DNA of 64,000 nucleotides from DATLLN01 sp963809205 (GTDB lineage: Bacteria > Actinomycetota > Thermoleophilia > Gaiellales > JAICJC01), in contig CAWEIS010000002.1 of the NCBI GenBank assembly GCA_963809205.1, forward strand, positions 124,001 through 188,000, written 5' to 3'. The position numbers were made by a program, and so were the translations under genes. A model generated the notes under the pieces. It saw only the letters and a program-made list of their open reading frames with translations. It did no database searches and was not told the origin of the DNA. Positions 50,133 to 59,531 of the stretch are shown here, one piece after another. Position 1 is the first letter of the stretch. Every line of letters starts with the position of its first letter.

Positions 50133-50949
50133 ATGTTTGAAATCGGTCCTGCACTCCGTGAGGCGCGCGAGCGCCAGCAGCTCTCGTACTCCCAGGTCGA
50201 GGAGGGCACCAAGATCCGCTCCCGGTACATCCGGGCGCTGGAGGAGGAGGACTTCGCGGTGCTCCCCGGGCCCACCTATACCAAGGGGTTCCTGCGGGCG
50301 TACGCCGACTACCTGGGGCTCGACGGCCACCTGTTCATCGACGAGTTCAACTCGCGGCACCACGACCCGCGGGTCGAGCCGGAGCGCGAGATCTACCCGC
50401 GCACGCAGGCGCGCCAGCAGCATCGCCATCGCCGCGAGTCGAGCATCGTCCTGATCGCCCTGGCGGCGATCGTGCTGATCGCGATGCTGGTCTTCCTGGC
50501 CGCGAAGAGCCCCGACAACACCGCGCAGCTGCCGCTGCCGCCGGCGACGAACCCGAGCACGGGCGCCGGGGGCGCATCCGGCGATTCGGGCGGCAAGTCC
50601 GACCTGTCGAGCTCGACGACCACGCCCAAGACGCAGACCAAGCAGCACACGGCCAAGCCCACGAAGTTCACGGTCGTCATCTCGGCCGCCGGCGACTCCT
50701 ACGTGACCACCCACGTCGGCTCGATGACCGGGCCGTCCGCGGTCACCGAGAAGGGCACGACGCTGGACAACTACCTGCTGCAGGCCGGCATCGACGCCAC
50801 CGTCAAGTCGGCCAAGCCCGTCTACGTCGCGTTCGGCGCGCCCGGGCAGCATCAGCGGCATCACGATCAACGGCAAGACCGTGCAGATGCCCTACATCCG
50901 CTCGGCCCAGGCCATGAAGATCACGGCCACCGGCATCACGGCTGCGTGA
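50133..50949 (+). CDS. rodZ: RodZ-like cytoskeletal protein (HTH_25 plus DUF4115), one frameshift
   Basis: The 271-residue corrected product has an N-terminal HTH_25 domain (GPALREARERQQLSYSQVEE; FLRAYADYLGLDGHLFIDEF), one membrane segment (about residues 106-128), a Ser/Thr/Pro linker and a C-terminal DUF4115-like beta domain that crosses a +1 site at 50841-50848 into GSISGITINGKTVQMPYIRS. RodZ links MreB to the cell wall in rod-shaped cells. ATG 50133 was chosen; TAGACT at 50093-50098 could be the -10. The corrected stop overlaps the cinA GTG (GTGA), which supports the correction. Confidence 0.8.
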
Positions 50950-52178
50950 CCGCTCCCAGCGCGGCCATCCTGCTCACCGGCAACGAGCTGCTGCGCGGCG
51001 TGATCTCCGACCGCAACGCGTCGTTCCTGGCCGCCGATCTGGAGCTGCGCGGCGTCCGCGTCCGCCGCACCCTGGTCGTCGGGGACGACGTCGAGGACAT
51101 CGCGGACGGGCTGCGCGAGCTGGCGGGCGTCGCCGACCTGGTCGTCACGTCCGGCGGCCTCGGCCCGACCCACGACGACCGCACGGTCGAGGCCATCGCG
51201 CGCGTCGCCGGCGTCGGCCTGGTGCTCGACCAGAGCGTGCTGGACACCGTCACCCGGTGGACGGACGAGATCTCGACCCGGCAGGGGCTCGACCCCGCGG
51301 TGTTCGAACCGGGCAACCGCAAGCAGGCGCACATCCCCGAGGGCGCATCGGTGCTGGGCATCGCGGGCACGGCGCCGGGGCTGGTCGCAGAGGTGGCGGG
51401 GGCCAGCGTGGTCGTGCTGCCCGGCGTCCCGTCCGAGCTCCGGCGGCTGTGGCTGGACGCCCCCGCGCACCCCCGGCTGGCCGATCTGTTCGCGCGGGCG
51501 ATGCCCCGCGAGCGGCTGCTGCTGCGCACCTACGGGATCAGCGAGTCCCGCGTGGCCGACATTTTCGGGGAGTCCGGGGGCGATCCGGAGGGCGTCGAGA
51601 CCAGCATCTGCGCGCGCAACTACGAGATCGAGATCGACGTCCGCACGGATCCGGCCGCCCGGCCGCGGGCTGAGGAGCTGTGGCGGCGGCTGCACGGCGC
51701 GTTGGGCGAGCACGTGTTCGCGACCGACGAGCGGCCGCTGCCGGAGATCGTGCTGGCGCTGGCACGCGAGCGCGGACTGACGCTGGCCACCGCCGAGTCC
51801 TGCACGGGCGGGCTGGTGGCGGGCGAGCTGACGTCGATCGCCGGCAGCTCGGATGTGGTCGTCGGCGGAGCGGTCACGTACTCCAACCAGCTCAAGGAGC
51901 GCCTGCTGGGCGTCCCGGCGGACCTGCTCGAGCTCCACGGCGCCGTCAGCGCCGAGGTGGCCGAGGCGATGGCTGCGGGTGCACGCGAGCGGCTTGGTGC
52001 GGACGTCGCCGTCTCCGTGACCGGTGTGGCCGGCCCCGGCGGCGGCACCCCCGAGAAGCCGGTCGGCCTGGTCTTCCTGCACGTCGCAGCGCCCGGCGGC
52101 GGCCGTGCGCACCGGATGCAGTGGCCGGGCGATCGCGGCGTCGTCCGCCGGCGGGCGACGGTGGCCGCGCTGCACTGA
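50946..52178 (+). CDS. cinA: CinA-family protein (nicotinamide mononucleotide deamidase / ADP-ribose pyrophosphatase)
   Basis: The 410-residue protein has the N-terminal MoCF-like domain (AAILLTGNELLRGVISDRNA, LVVTSGGLGPTHDDRTVEA, VVVLPGVPSELRRLW) and the C-terminal CinA deamidase domain (LTLATAESCTGGLVAGELT, VVVGGAVTYSNQLKERLLGV, VAVSVTGVAGPGGGTPEKPV). It recycles NMN and ADP-ribose. GTG 50946 overlaps the RodZ stop. The order cinA-recA is common in actinobacteria and Firmicutes. Confidence 0.93.
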   Translation: MTAPSAAILLTGNELLRGVISDRNASFLAADLELRGVRVRRTLVVGDDVEDIADGLRELAGVADLVVTSGGLGPTHDDRTVEAIARVAGVGLVLDQSVLDTVTRWTDEISTRQGLDPAVFEPGNRKQAHIPEGASVLGIAGTAPGLVAEVAGASVVVLPGVPSELRRLWLDAPAHPRLADLFARAMPRERLLLRTYGISESRVADIFGESGGDPEGVETSICARNYEIEIDVRTDPAARPRAEELWRRLHGALGEHVFATDERPLPEIVLALARERGLTLATAESCTGGLVAGELTSIAGSSDVVVGGAVTYSNQLKERLLGVPADLLELHGAVSAEVAEAMAAGARERLGADVAVSVTGVAGPGGGTPEKPVGLVFLHVAAPGGGRAHRMQWPGDRGVVRRRATVAALH

Positions 52179-52219
52179 GCTGCGCGATCATCTTCTGACG
52201 CTTTCGTAACCCGAGGCCC

Positions 52220-52248
52220 TTGAGGTGCGTCCGACGGAGCGGCTACGA
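52220..52248 (+). promoter_or_regulatory. recA promoter
   Basis: TTGAGG (52220-52225) and TACGAT (52243-52248) are 17 bases apart. The LexA box starts eight bases after the -10, over the transcription start. Confidence 0.7.
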
Positions 52249-52255
52249 TAGCCAT

Positions 52256-52269
52256 CGAACATTCGTTCG
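52256..52269. promoter_or_regulatory. LexA (SOS) box of recA
   Basis: CGAACATTCGTTCG is the same operator type as at 1586 and 1610, with one central deviation from perfect symmetry. Presence at recA confirms what the LexA site looks like in this genome. Confidence 0.85.
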
Positions 52270-52325
52270 TAGCCGTTGATGACCCGGGGCCGCCCATCGG
52301 CCGCCGTGAGCAGAGGGAGTGGGAG

Positions 52326-53402
<1,077 letters not shown>

Positions 53403-53405
53403 TCC

Positions 53406-54014
53406 GTGCCGCAGATCGTGGACGTCCGCTCGACCGGCGGCCGCTCGCCGCTGGCCGAGCTCGTCTTCGACGACGGTGACCGGTTGCGGCTGCATCCGCG
53501 GCGGCTCGGCGATCTCGGACTGCGGGCCGGTGCCGAGCTGACGGACGACGACCTGGCCGCCGTCGAGCGGCTGGCGCTGGCAGATGACTGCGAGCAGCGG
53601 GCGCTCCGGCTGCTCGCCACCCGATCGCGGTCGACAGCGGAGCTGGCCCGGCGGATGGTGGGCTGGGGCCTGACGCCGGACGAGGCGGACGCGGTCGTCG
53701 GGCAGCTGGCGCGGGTGGGGGTGGTCGACGACGACGCGTTCGCCATCGCGCTCAGCGATCAGCTGCGGCGGCGCGGCCACGGGCATCTGCGTGCCCGGGC
53801 CGACCTCGAGCGCCACGGCCTCGAGGAGGACGCCGCGGGCGCGATCGTCCAGGCGCATGCCCAGGGTGACGCGGAGGCTGCGCGCGAGATGGTCGCCAAC
53901 CGGTTCGGCCCGCCGCCGTACGACGAGGCGACGATCCGGCGCGCGGCCGGGCTGCTCGCACGCCGGGGGTTCGACGAGGACACCATCAGCGCGGTGCTCG
54001 GCTTGCCCGACTGA
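53406..54014 (+). CDS. recX: Regulatory protein RecX
   Basis: The 202-residue RecA modulator is built of three-helix RecX repeats: LALADDCEQRALRLLATRSR, TAELARRMVGWGLTPDEADA, GVVDDDAFAIALSDQLRRRG and RRAAGLLARRGFDEDTISAV. An N-terminal extension of about 55 residues precedes the first repeat, common in actinobacteria. GTG 53406 starts three bases after recA, so the two are one transcript. Confidence 0.92.
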   Translation: MPQIVDVRSTGGRSPLAELVFDDGDRLRLHPRRLGDLGLRAGAELTDDDLAAVERLALADDCEQRALRLLATRSRSTAELARRMVGWGLTPDEADAVVGQLARVGVVDDDAFAIALSDQLRRRGHGHLRARADLERHGLEEDAAGAIVQAHAQGDAEAAREMVANRFGPPPYDEATIRRAAGLLARRGFDEDTISAVLGLPD

Positions 54015-54214
54015 CGCCGGCGGGGCCGTTGCCTTGCCCAATACCCCTGGTTTACCATTGAGCCGGAACCCAGCTTCCGTAGCTCGTGAACGGCCTGCGT
54101 GACAGGTCACACGCGGCATTCGTTCGTGTCAGCCATCGCGCCCCCCGGGCGCGGTGACCCGCGGACGGCGGCCGGGTGGCGAGGGCGGGGTCGGGTCTGA
54201 CAGACCGATTCACC

Positions 54215-54232
54215 GCCCGGCCGAGGCCGGGC
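54215..54232 (+). promoter_or_regulatory. Hairpin in the RNase Y leader
   Basis: GCCCGGCC and GGCCGGGC form a perfect 8-bp stem with a two-base GA spacer, 24 bases before the rny ATG. The intergenic stretch 54015-54256 also holds a GCGTG/CACGC inverted repeat near 54099-54116 and GGTCTGACAGACC at 54194-54206. A long structured leader is suggested; the exact role is unknown. Confidence 0.4.
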
Positions 54233-54256
54233 GAGCAACCTGATAAAGGAGTACCG

Positions 54257-55789
54257 ATGGAGCAGGCGCTGATCGGCGTCCTCGCGCTCGCCGTGGGGAT
54301 CGCCGTGGGGTATGCCGCACGGACGCGCATGGCCGCGAACCGGCTCTCGGGGGCTGAGCACGAGGCCGAGCGGGTGCTGACCGATGCCCGCAGCCAGGCC
54401 GAATCCCAGCTCAAGGAGGCGCGCGTGCAGGCCCGCGAGGAGCTGCTGCAGCAGCGGGCCGAGCAGGAGCGCGAGCTCGCCGAACGGCGCGCCGAGGTGG
54501 TCAAGGTCGAGGAGCGCGTGATCACCAAGGAGGAGCAGCTGCAGGCCAGCCTCGAGGAGCTGGCCCGGCGCGATCAGTCCGTCGCAGACCGCGAGACCCA
54601 CGCCCGCCAGATGCAGGAGGACCTGAAGACGGTCAAGGAGCAGCAGGTCGCGGAGCTGGAGCGGATCGCCGGCCTCACGCAGACCCAGGCCCGCGACGCG
54701 CTGATGTCGCAGACCGAGGAGCACGTGCGCCACGACATGGCCAAGCTCGTCCGCCAGATCGAGGAAGAGGCGAAGGTCGAGGCCGATCGCCGGGCCCGCA
54801 ACATCCTGTCGGTGGCGATCCAGCGCACCGCCTCGTCCCACACCGCCGAGACCACGGTCTCGGTCGTCCAGCTACCGTCGGATGATCTCAAGGGCCGGAT
54901 CATCGGCCGCGAGGGGCGGAACATCCGCGCCCTCGAGAACCTGACCGGGGTCGACGTGATCATCGACGACACGCCGCAGGCGGTCGTGCTCTCCGCGTTC
55001 GACGGCGTCCGCCGGGCGACGGCCAAACTGACCCTTGACAAGCTGATCGCGGACGGGCGGATCCACCCGTCACGGATCGAGGAGATGTACTACCAGTCGA
55101 AGGCGGAGATCGAGGAGGAGATCGTCCGCCACGGCGAGCAGGCGTCGTTCGAGGCCAACGTCCACGGCCTCCACCTGGAGCTGATCAAGATGCTCGGCCG
55201 CCTGCACTACCGCACCAGCTACGGCCAGAACGTTCTCAAGCACTCGATCGAGTGCGCCCACCTCGCGGCGATCATGGCCGCCGAGCTGGGGGCCAGCCAG
55301 AAGACGGCCCGGCGGGCCGCGCTGCTGCACGACATCGGCAAGGCGGTGACCCACGAGGTCGAGGGCTCGCACGCGGTGATCTCGGCCGAGATGGCGCGCA
55401 AGTTCCGGGAGTCGCCGAGCGTCTCTCACGCGATCGAGGCGCATCACTACGACGTCGAGCCGCAGACGGTCGAGGCCGTGCTGGTGATCGCCGCCGACAG
55501 CGTCTCCGCCTCACGCCCCGGCGGGCGCGGCGAGGCCCTGGAGCACTACATCAAGCGGCTCGAGGACCTAGAGCAGATCGCGACGTCGAAGCGGGGCGTC
55601 GAGCGCTGCTACGCGATGCAGGCCGGACGCGAGATCCGCGTGATGGTCAAGCCCGAGGAGGTCGACGATTCGACCGCCGCACTGCTCAGCCACGAGATCG
55701 CTCGGGAGATTGAGTCCCAGCTCGAGTATCCGGGCCAGATCAAGGTCACGGTGATCCGCGAGTCGAGATCGGTGGACGTCGCGCACTGA
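54257..55789 (+). CDS. rny: Ribonuclease Y
   Basis: The 510-residue membrane-anchored endonuclease starts mRNA decay. It has an N-terminal anchor (ALIGVLALAVGIAVGY), a coiled coil (about residues 35-190), a KH domain (LKGRIIGREGRNIRALENLT) and an HD domain (HSIECAHLAAIMAAEL, ALLHDIGKAVTHEVEGSH, IEAHHYDVEP). Length is normal. ATG 54257 follows AAAGGAG. It follows recA-recX as in many Gram-positive bacteria. Confidence 0.95.
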   Translation: MEQALIGVLALAVGIAVGYAARTRMAANRLSGAEHEAERVLTDARSQAESQLKEARVQAREELLQQRAEQERELAERRAEVVKVEERVITKEEQLQASLEELARRDQSVADRETHARQMQEDLKTVKEQQVAELERIAGLTQTQARDALMSQTEEHVRHDMAKLVRQIEEEAKVEADRRARNILSVAIQRTASSHTAETTVSVVQLPSDDLKGRIIGREGRNIRALENLTGVDVIIDDTPQAVVLSAFDGVRRATAKLTLDKLIADGRIHPSRIEEMYYQSKAEIEEEIVRHGEQASFEANVHGLHLELIKMLGRLHYRTSYGQNVLKHSIECAHLAAIMAAELGASQKTARRAALLHDIGKAVTHEVEGSHAVISAEMARKFRESPSVSHAIEAHHYDVEPQTVEAVLVIAADSVSASRPGGRGEALEHYIKRLEDLEQIATSKRGVERCYAMQAGREIRVMVKPEEVDDSTAALLSHEIAREIESQLEYPGQIKVTVIRESRSVDVAH

Positions 55790-55878
55790 GTCAACCGCTA
55801 GACTGATTCTCGAGGATTTACAGAATCTTCATATCAGAGCACGATCCTCTTCACACAATCATCCGATATTCAGGAAAG
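55790..55878 (+). promoter_or_regulatory. AT-rich regulatory region before the secreted protein
   Basis: This 89-bp stretch is far more AT-rich than the surroundings. It contains GATTCT/AGAATC (about 55805-55827) and GAGGAT/ATCCTC inverted repeats, TAGACT near its start, and TATTCA (55867-55872) as a possible -10 for the GTG at 55879. It may bind a regulator, possibly the response regulator encoded downstream. Confidence 0.4.
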
Positions 55879-56328
55879 GTGATCAGGCGACTCTCGGTAC
55901 TCGTTGTGGTGTTGGCAGGGCTGGCGATCTTGTCGTCCACGGCCGGCGCGGCGGTGCTCGTCGCCCACAGGGCAGGTGACGGGACGTTGCAGACCGACGG
56001 CGCGACCGGCACCGTCAGGTTCGACGGGGAGGGCGTCGCCTATGGTCGCGTCAACGGCAAGGGCACCATCAAGGTCAAGGGCACGAGCTTCTCGGTCGGC
56101 CACTGGTCGAGCCGCAAGAAGGCGAGCACCGGGTGGTGGACCTACAGCGGCCGGAACATGTCACTCAGCGTCTCAAGCTCTGTGCACCTGCGGATCACGG
56201 GCGGCGGCATCGACGTCCGGGTCGTCGCCGACGGCACCGGCTACGTCAAGGGCTCGAACGGCCGCTACCTGCTGAATTCCAGCGGCTGGCGCGCGATGCC
56301 GCCCGGCGGCCGCAGCTTCAGCCTGTAG
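55879..56328 (+). CDS. Small secreted protein of unknown function
   Basis: The 149-residue protein has a clear signal peptide (RRLSVLVVVLAGLAILSSTAGA) and a mature part rich in Gly, Ser and alternating polar residues (GTVRFDGEGVAYGRVNGKGT, VHLRITGGGIDVRVVADGTG), suggesting a beta-rich extracellular domain. I know no family. GTG 55879 is preceded by GGAAAGG. It lies directly upstream of a two-component system in the same direction, so it could be a sensor partner or a regulated product. Confidence 0.65.
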   Translation: MIRRLSVLVVVLAGLAILSSTAGAAVLVAHRAGDGTLQTDGATGTVRFDGEGVAYGRVNGKGTIKVKGTSFSVGHWSSRKKASTGWWTYSGRNMSLSVSSSVHLRITGGGIDVRVVADGTGYVKGSNGRYLLNSSGWRAMPPGGRSFSL

Positions 56329-56378
56329 CTCGGAGCGGTCTCCGGCGCCCTGGCGCTGTGTTCCTCTGACCGCTTCGC

Positions 56379-56384
56379 TAACCT
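56379..56384 (+). promoter_or_regulatory. -10 element of the two-component operon
   Basis: TAACCT ends seven bases before the GTG start at 56392; a leaderless mRNA is predicted. Confidence 0.45.
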
Positions 56385-56391
56385 GTAACCC

Positions 56392-57093
56392 GTGGCGGAG
56401 AAGATCCTCATCGTCGAGGACGAACGAAACATTGCGTCGTTCGTCTCGATGTACCTGAAGAATGCCCGGTACACGGTCGAAATCGCCCGTGACGGGGCCG
56501 AGGCGTTGCAGAAGGCCGAGAACACGAAACCCGACCTGGTCGTGCTCGACCTGATGCTCCCCGACATCGACGGGCTCGAGGTCTGCCGGCAGATCCGGTC
56601 GGGATCGGACGTGCCGATCCTGATGCTGACGGCCCGCGACGATGACATCGACAAGATCGTCGGGCTCGAGGTCGGGGCCGACGACTATCTGACGAAGCCG
56701 TTCAACCCACGCGAGCTGGTGGCCCGGATCAAGTCGATCCTCCGGCGCTCGACCGCCACCGCGAAGGGGGGACGCCCGGCCGAGGCCGTCATGGAGCACG
56801 GCGACCTCAAGATCGACGCCGGGCGACGCGAGGTGACCGTTTCCGGCGAGCACGTCCAGCTCGCTCCCAAGGAGTTCGACCTGCTCTGGGAGCTGCTCGA
56901 CCACCGCGGGCTGGTGCTGACCCGCGATCAGCTGCTCGAGCGCGTCTGGGGGTACACCTTCGCGGGCGACACGCGCACGGTCGACGTGCACGTGCGCCAG
57001 CTCCGCCGCAAGCTCGGCGACGCATGTCCGGTGGCCACCGTCTGGGGCGTCGGATACAAGGTCGCAGACGATGCTACGGTCGCTTCGAACTAG
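56392..57093 (+). CDS. OmpR/PhoB-family response regulator
   Basis: The 233-residue regulator has a receiver domain (KILIVEDERNIASFVSMYL with the acidic pair, the phosphoacceptor Asp in DLVVLDLMLPDIDGLE, MLTARDDDIDKI, and DDYLTKPFNPREL with the conserved Lys) and a winged-helix DNA-binding domain (LAPKEFDLLWELLDHRGLVL; RTVDVHVRQLRRKLG). It overlaps the kinase gene by 23 bases. Targets are unknown; the upstream secreted protein is the nearest candidate. Confidence 0.93.
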   Translation: MAEKILIVEDERNIASFVSMYLKNARYTVEIARDGAEALQKAENTKPDLVVLDLMLPDIDGLEVCRQIRSGSDVPILMLTARDDDIDKIVGLEVGADDYLTKPFNPRELVARIKSILRRSTATAKGGRPAEAVMEHGDLKIDAGRREVTVSGEHVQLAPKEFDLLWELLDHRGLVLTRDQLLERVWGYTFAGDTRTVDVHVRQLRRKLGDACPVATVWGVGYKVADDATVASN

Positions 57094-58522
57094 GCTCGCA
57101 GTCCTCTTCGCGGGAACCCTGGTGCTGGCGACGGTGATCGCCGGTGCCGCGTCGATCCGCCTCTACCAGTCGTACAACCGCGACCAGGTGAAGATGGAGT
57201 TGCGCAGCCAGGTCGGCAGCATCGCCGAGTACTACAGCCAGGCGCTCGAGAAGTCCAACGGCGGCGGCGGCCCGGCGACCGGCCCGGACGAGGGCGGGAA
57301 CCCGACGCCGGCTCCTCCGCGTGCGACCGCGAAGCAGATCGCCCGGATCGCCGGCTCGCGCCTGTACGCGGTCACCGACAAGGGTGGCGCGCTGTTCCCG
57401 CAGGCGCCGTCCAACATCAGCAACGTCGGCGTCAAGCCGCCGTTCAACTGGCACACGCTGGCGCCGGACGCCAGGCCGAGCTTCCAGTTCCAGCCGGCCG
57501 GCGATCCGAAGAATCGTACGTTTGTCGGCGTCGCGGCTCCGGTGCTGCTCGATGGAACCAACGTCGGCGCCGTCGTCCTGGCGAAGCCGCTGGCCGACAT
57601 CAACAACGCCTGGAAGAACGTGGTCGGCCGGGTGGCCGTTGGCACGGCGCTGGGCGTGTTCGTCGCCTTCCTGCTGGCCGCGTTCTTCTCGCGGCGGATC
57701 ACCCGGCCGCTGCGGCGGATCGGCGCCGCAGCCGACCGCGTGGCCCAGGGCGACCTCGAGGTCAACGTGGTCGGCCCGAACACCGGCGACGACGAGCTTG
57801 GCCAGCTGGCCAAGCGGTTCCAGGGCATGGTCGACCGCCTGCGCGAGGTCGACGAGCTCGAGCGCAACTTCCTGATGCGGGTGACGCACGAGCTGCGGAC
57901 GCCGGTGACGGCCATCTCCGGGCACGTGCAGGCGCTCAACGAGGGCCTGGTCGAGCCGGACGAGCTGGACGCCTCGCTGGCTGCGGTCAGCGAGGAGGTG
58001 CGGCGGATCGGGCGGCTGGTCGACGACCTGCTCGACCTGACGCGGCTGGAGGCCCACCAGTTCCGGCTGGTGCGCGAGGAGGTCGGGCTGGAGTCGCTGC
58101 TCGACCAGGCCGCCACGTCGTTCCGCGAGAAGGCGCGCGTCAACGACGTGCAGTTCGACGCCCTGACCACTGGTGCGCCGACGCTGCTGTCGGATGGCGA
58201 CCGTGTGCTGCAGGTCGTCACGAACCTGCTGGACAACGCCTTCCGCTGGACGCCCCGCAGCGGCACGGTCACGCTCAGCTACTCGGCGGTCAACGGCAAC
58301 GCTGCGATCCACGTCTCCGACACCGGGCCGGGGATCCCCAAGAACGACCAGGACGCCGTGTTCCACCCGTTCTACAGCCGCCGCGGCGAGGGCGGCACGG
58401 GGCTCGGGCTCTCGATCGGGCGGGAGCTGGCGCACGCGCTGGGCGGGCGCCTGACGGTGGAGAGCGAGGTCGGGCACGGCACGACCTTCACGCTGTCCCT
58501 GCCGACCGGTCCGGGCCGATGA
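57071..58522 (+). CDS. Membrane sensor histidine kinase
   Basis: The 483-residue kinase has an N-terminal membrane segment (about residues 7-30), an extracytoplasmic sensor of about 150 residues with a Gly/Pro-rich insert, a second membrane segment (about 190-212), a HAMP domain, the HisKA box LMRVTHELRTPVTAISGHVQ and the ATPase boxes DNAFRWTPRSG, DTGPGIP and GGTGLGLSIGRELAHALGG. The signal is unknown. It is co-transcribed with the regulator and overlaps the next gene by four bases (ATGA). Confidence 0.93.
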   Translation: MLRSLRTRLAVLFAGTLVLATVIAGAASIRLYQSYNRDQVKMELRSQVGSIAEYYSQALEKSNGGGGPATGPDEGGNPTPAPPRATAKQIARIAGSRLYAVTDKGGALFPQAPSNISNVGVKPPFNWHTLAPDARPSFQFQPAGDPKNRTFVGVAAPVLLDGTNVGAVVLAKPLADINNAWKNVVGRVAVGTALGVFVAFLLAAFFSRRITRPLRRIGAAADRVAQGDLEVNVVGPNTGDDELGQLAKRFQGMVDRLREVDELERNFLMRVTHELRTPVTAISGHVQALNEGLVEPDELDASLAAVSEEVRRIGRLVDDLLDLTRLEAHQFRLVREEVGLESLLDQAATSFREKARVNDVQFDALTTGAPTLLSDGDRVLQVVTNLLDNAFRWTPRSGTVTLSYSAVNGNAAIHVSDTGPGIPKNDQDAVFHPFYSRRGEGGTGLGLSIGRELAHALGGRLTVESEVGHGTTFTLSLPTGPGR

Positions 58523-58962
58523 GATACCGGCTCTGCGACGACGAGGAGGCCGTCACCGGCATCGCGGTCGAGCTGGCGATCCAGGCCGAGCCGTTCGCCG
58601 ACGAGGTGCCCTACCGGCTGGCGCTGCACGCGCGGGGCGTGCAGGTGGCGGAGGTGCCGGTGGGCACGCTGACACCGGCCGAGCTGTTCGCGCTCGGCCA
58701 CGCGCTGCTCGACGCCGCCGCGGACGGGTTCGGGCATTTCGTGCCGGCCGACGAGGTGTTCGGCATCGACCTGGCGCCGCCCGGAGTGCCGGGCATGTCG
58801 ACCAGCGAGGTCGCCGTCACCGTCTGGGTGGATGCCGGCAAAGCGCGCGGCGGCAAGCCGACGCGAAGCGGCGTCGCCGTCCAGCTCGTGCTCGAGGGCT
58901 CGCGCCTGGCGCTGGTTGCCGAGGGCGTCTGCGACGACGCCGCCCGCGTGCTCTCGGCCTGA
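58519..58962 (+). CDS. Conserved-looking protein of unknown function
   Basis: The 147-residue protein has no signal or membrane segment and is acidic. Strands alternate with short helices (VTGIAVELAIQAEPFADEVP, VAVTVWVDAGKARGGKPTRS, GVAVQLVLEGSRLALVAEGV). No domain is recognised. It starts inside the stop of the histidine kinase gene (ATGA) and so belongs to the same transcript; it converges on the macro-domain gene two bases later. Confidence 0.6.
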   Translation: MRYRLCDDEEAVTGIAVELAIQAEPFADEVPYRLALHARGVQVAEVPVGTLTPAELFALGHALLDAAADGFGHFVPADEVFGIDLAPPGVPGMSTSEVAVTVWVDAGKARGGKPTRSGVAVQLVLEGSRLALVAEGVCDDAARVLSA

Positions 58963-58964
58963 CC

Positions 58965-59483
58965 CTAGGCGCCGAGCGCGTCAGCGGCCTGCCGGAAGAC
59001 GGCGAGATCGCCGGGCGAGAAGAGCACGAAGCGCACGTCTCGCACCGTGTCGGTTGCTGCGGCGGCCGTCCGGGCGGCCTGGATCGCGATCGGCGCCGAC
59101 CGCTCGATCGGAAACCCGAAGATGCCGGTGGAAATCGCCGGGAAGGCGATCGACGCGATGCCGAGGTCGCCGGCCACCTCGACCGACCGGCGGTGGGCGG
59201 AGGCCAGCTTCGCGTCCTCCTGCTTCTCGCCGCCGTTCCAGACCGGCCCCACCGTGTGGATCACGTAGCGGGCAGGCAGCCTGCCCGCGGTCGTCGCCTT
59301 GGCGTCGCCCACGTCGCATCCACCGAGCAGCCGGCACGCCTCGAGGATCGCCGGGCCGCCGGCGCGGTGGATGGCGCCGTCCACGCCCCCACCGCCGAGC
59401 AGCGAGCTGTTGGCCGCGTTGACGATGGCGTCCACCTCGACCGTCGTGATGTCGCCCTGGATCAGGAAGAGGGCAACGTCCAT
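58965..59483 (-). CDS. Macro-domain protein, probable O-acetyl-ADP-ribose deacetylase
   Basis: The 172-residue protein is a single macro domain: LIQGDITTVEVDAIVNAANS, SLLGGGGVDGAIHRAGG, GDAKATTAGRLPARYVIHTV, VWNGG and IAFPAISTGIFGFPIERSA, all typical of the MacroD/YmdB class that hydrolyses O-acetyl-ADP-ribose or mono-ADP-ribose on proteins. On this strand TACGGT (59495-59490) ends six bases before ATG 59483. It diverges from miaB. Confidence 0.9.
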   Translation of the reverse strand: MDVALFLIQGDITTVEVDAIVNAANSSLLGGGGVDGAIHRAGGPAILEACRLLGGCDVGDAKATTAGRLPARYVIHTVGPVWNGGEKQEDAKLASAHRRSVEVAGDLGIASIAFPAISTGIFGFPIERSAPIAIQAARTAAAATDTVRDVRFVLFSPGDLAVFRQAADALGA

Positions 59484-59516
59484 CCGAGCACCGTAGCGCG
59501 TGCGAGGGCCGGTGGT

Positions 59517-59522
59517 TAGACT
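59517..59522 (+). promoter_or_regulatory. -10 element of miaB
   Basis: TAGACT ends nine bases before the miaB ATG at 59532. No clear -35 or Shine-Dalgarno accompanies it. Confidence 0.45.
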
Positions 59523-59531
59523 GCTCGACCG

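Noticed and set aside
43071..50848. Widespread programmed +1 frameshifting
   Set aside because: The sites share no single slip codon, stop codon or stimulatory structure, they cluster locally, and many long genes are intact. Assembly error is more likely; kept only as an alternative in the findings.
54117..54130. Possible additional LexA site upstream of RNase Y (CATTCGTTCGTG)
   Set aside because: The GTTCG half is present but the CGAAC half is missing.
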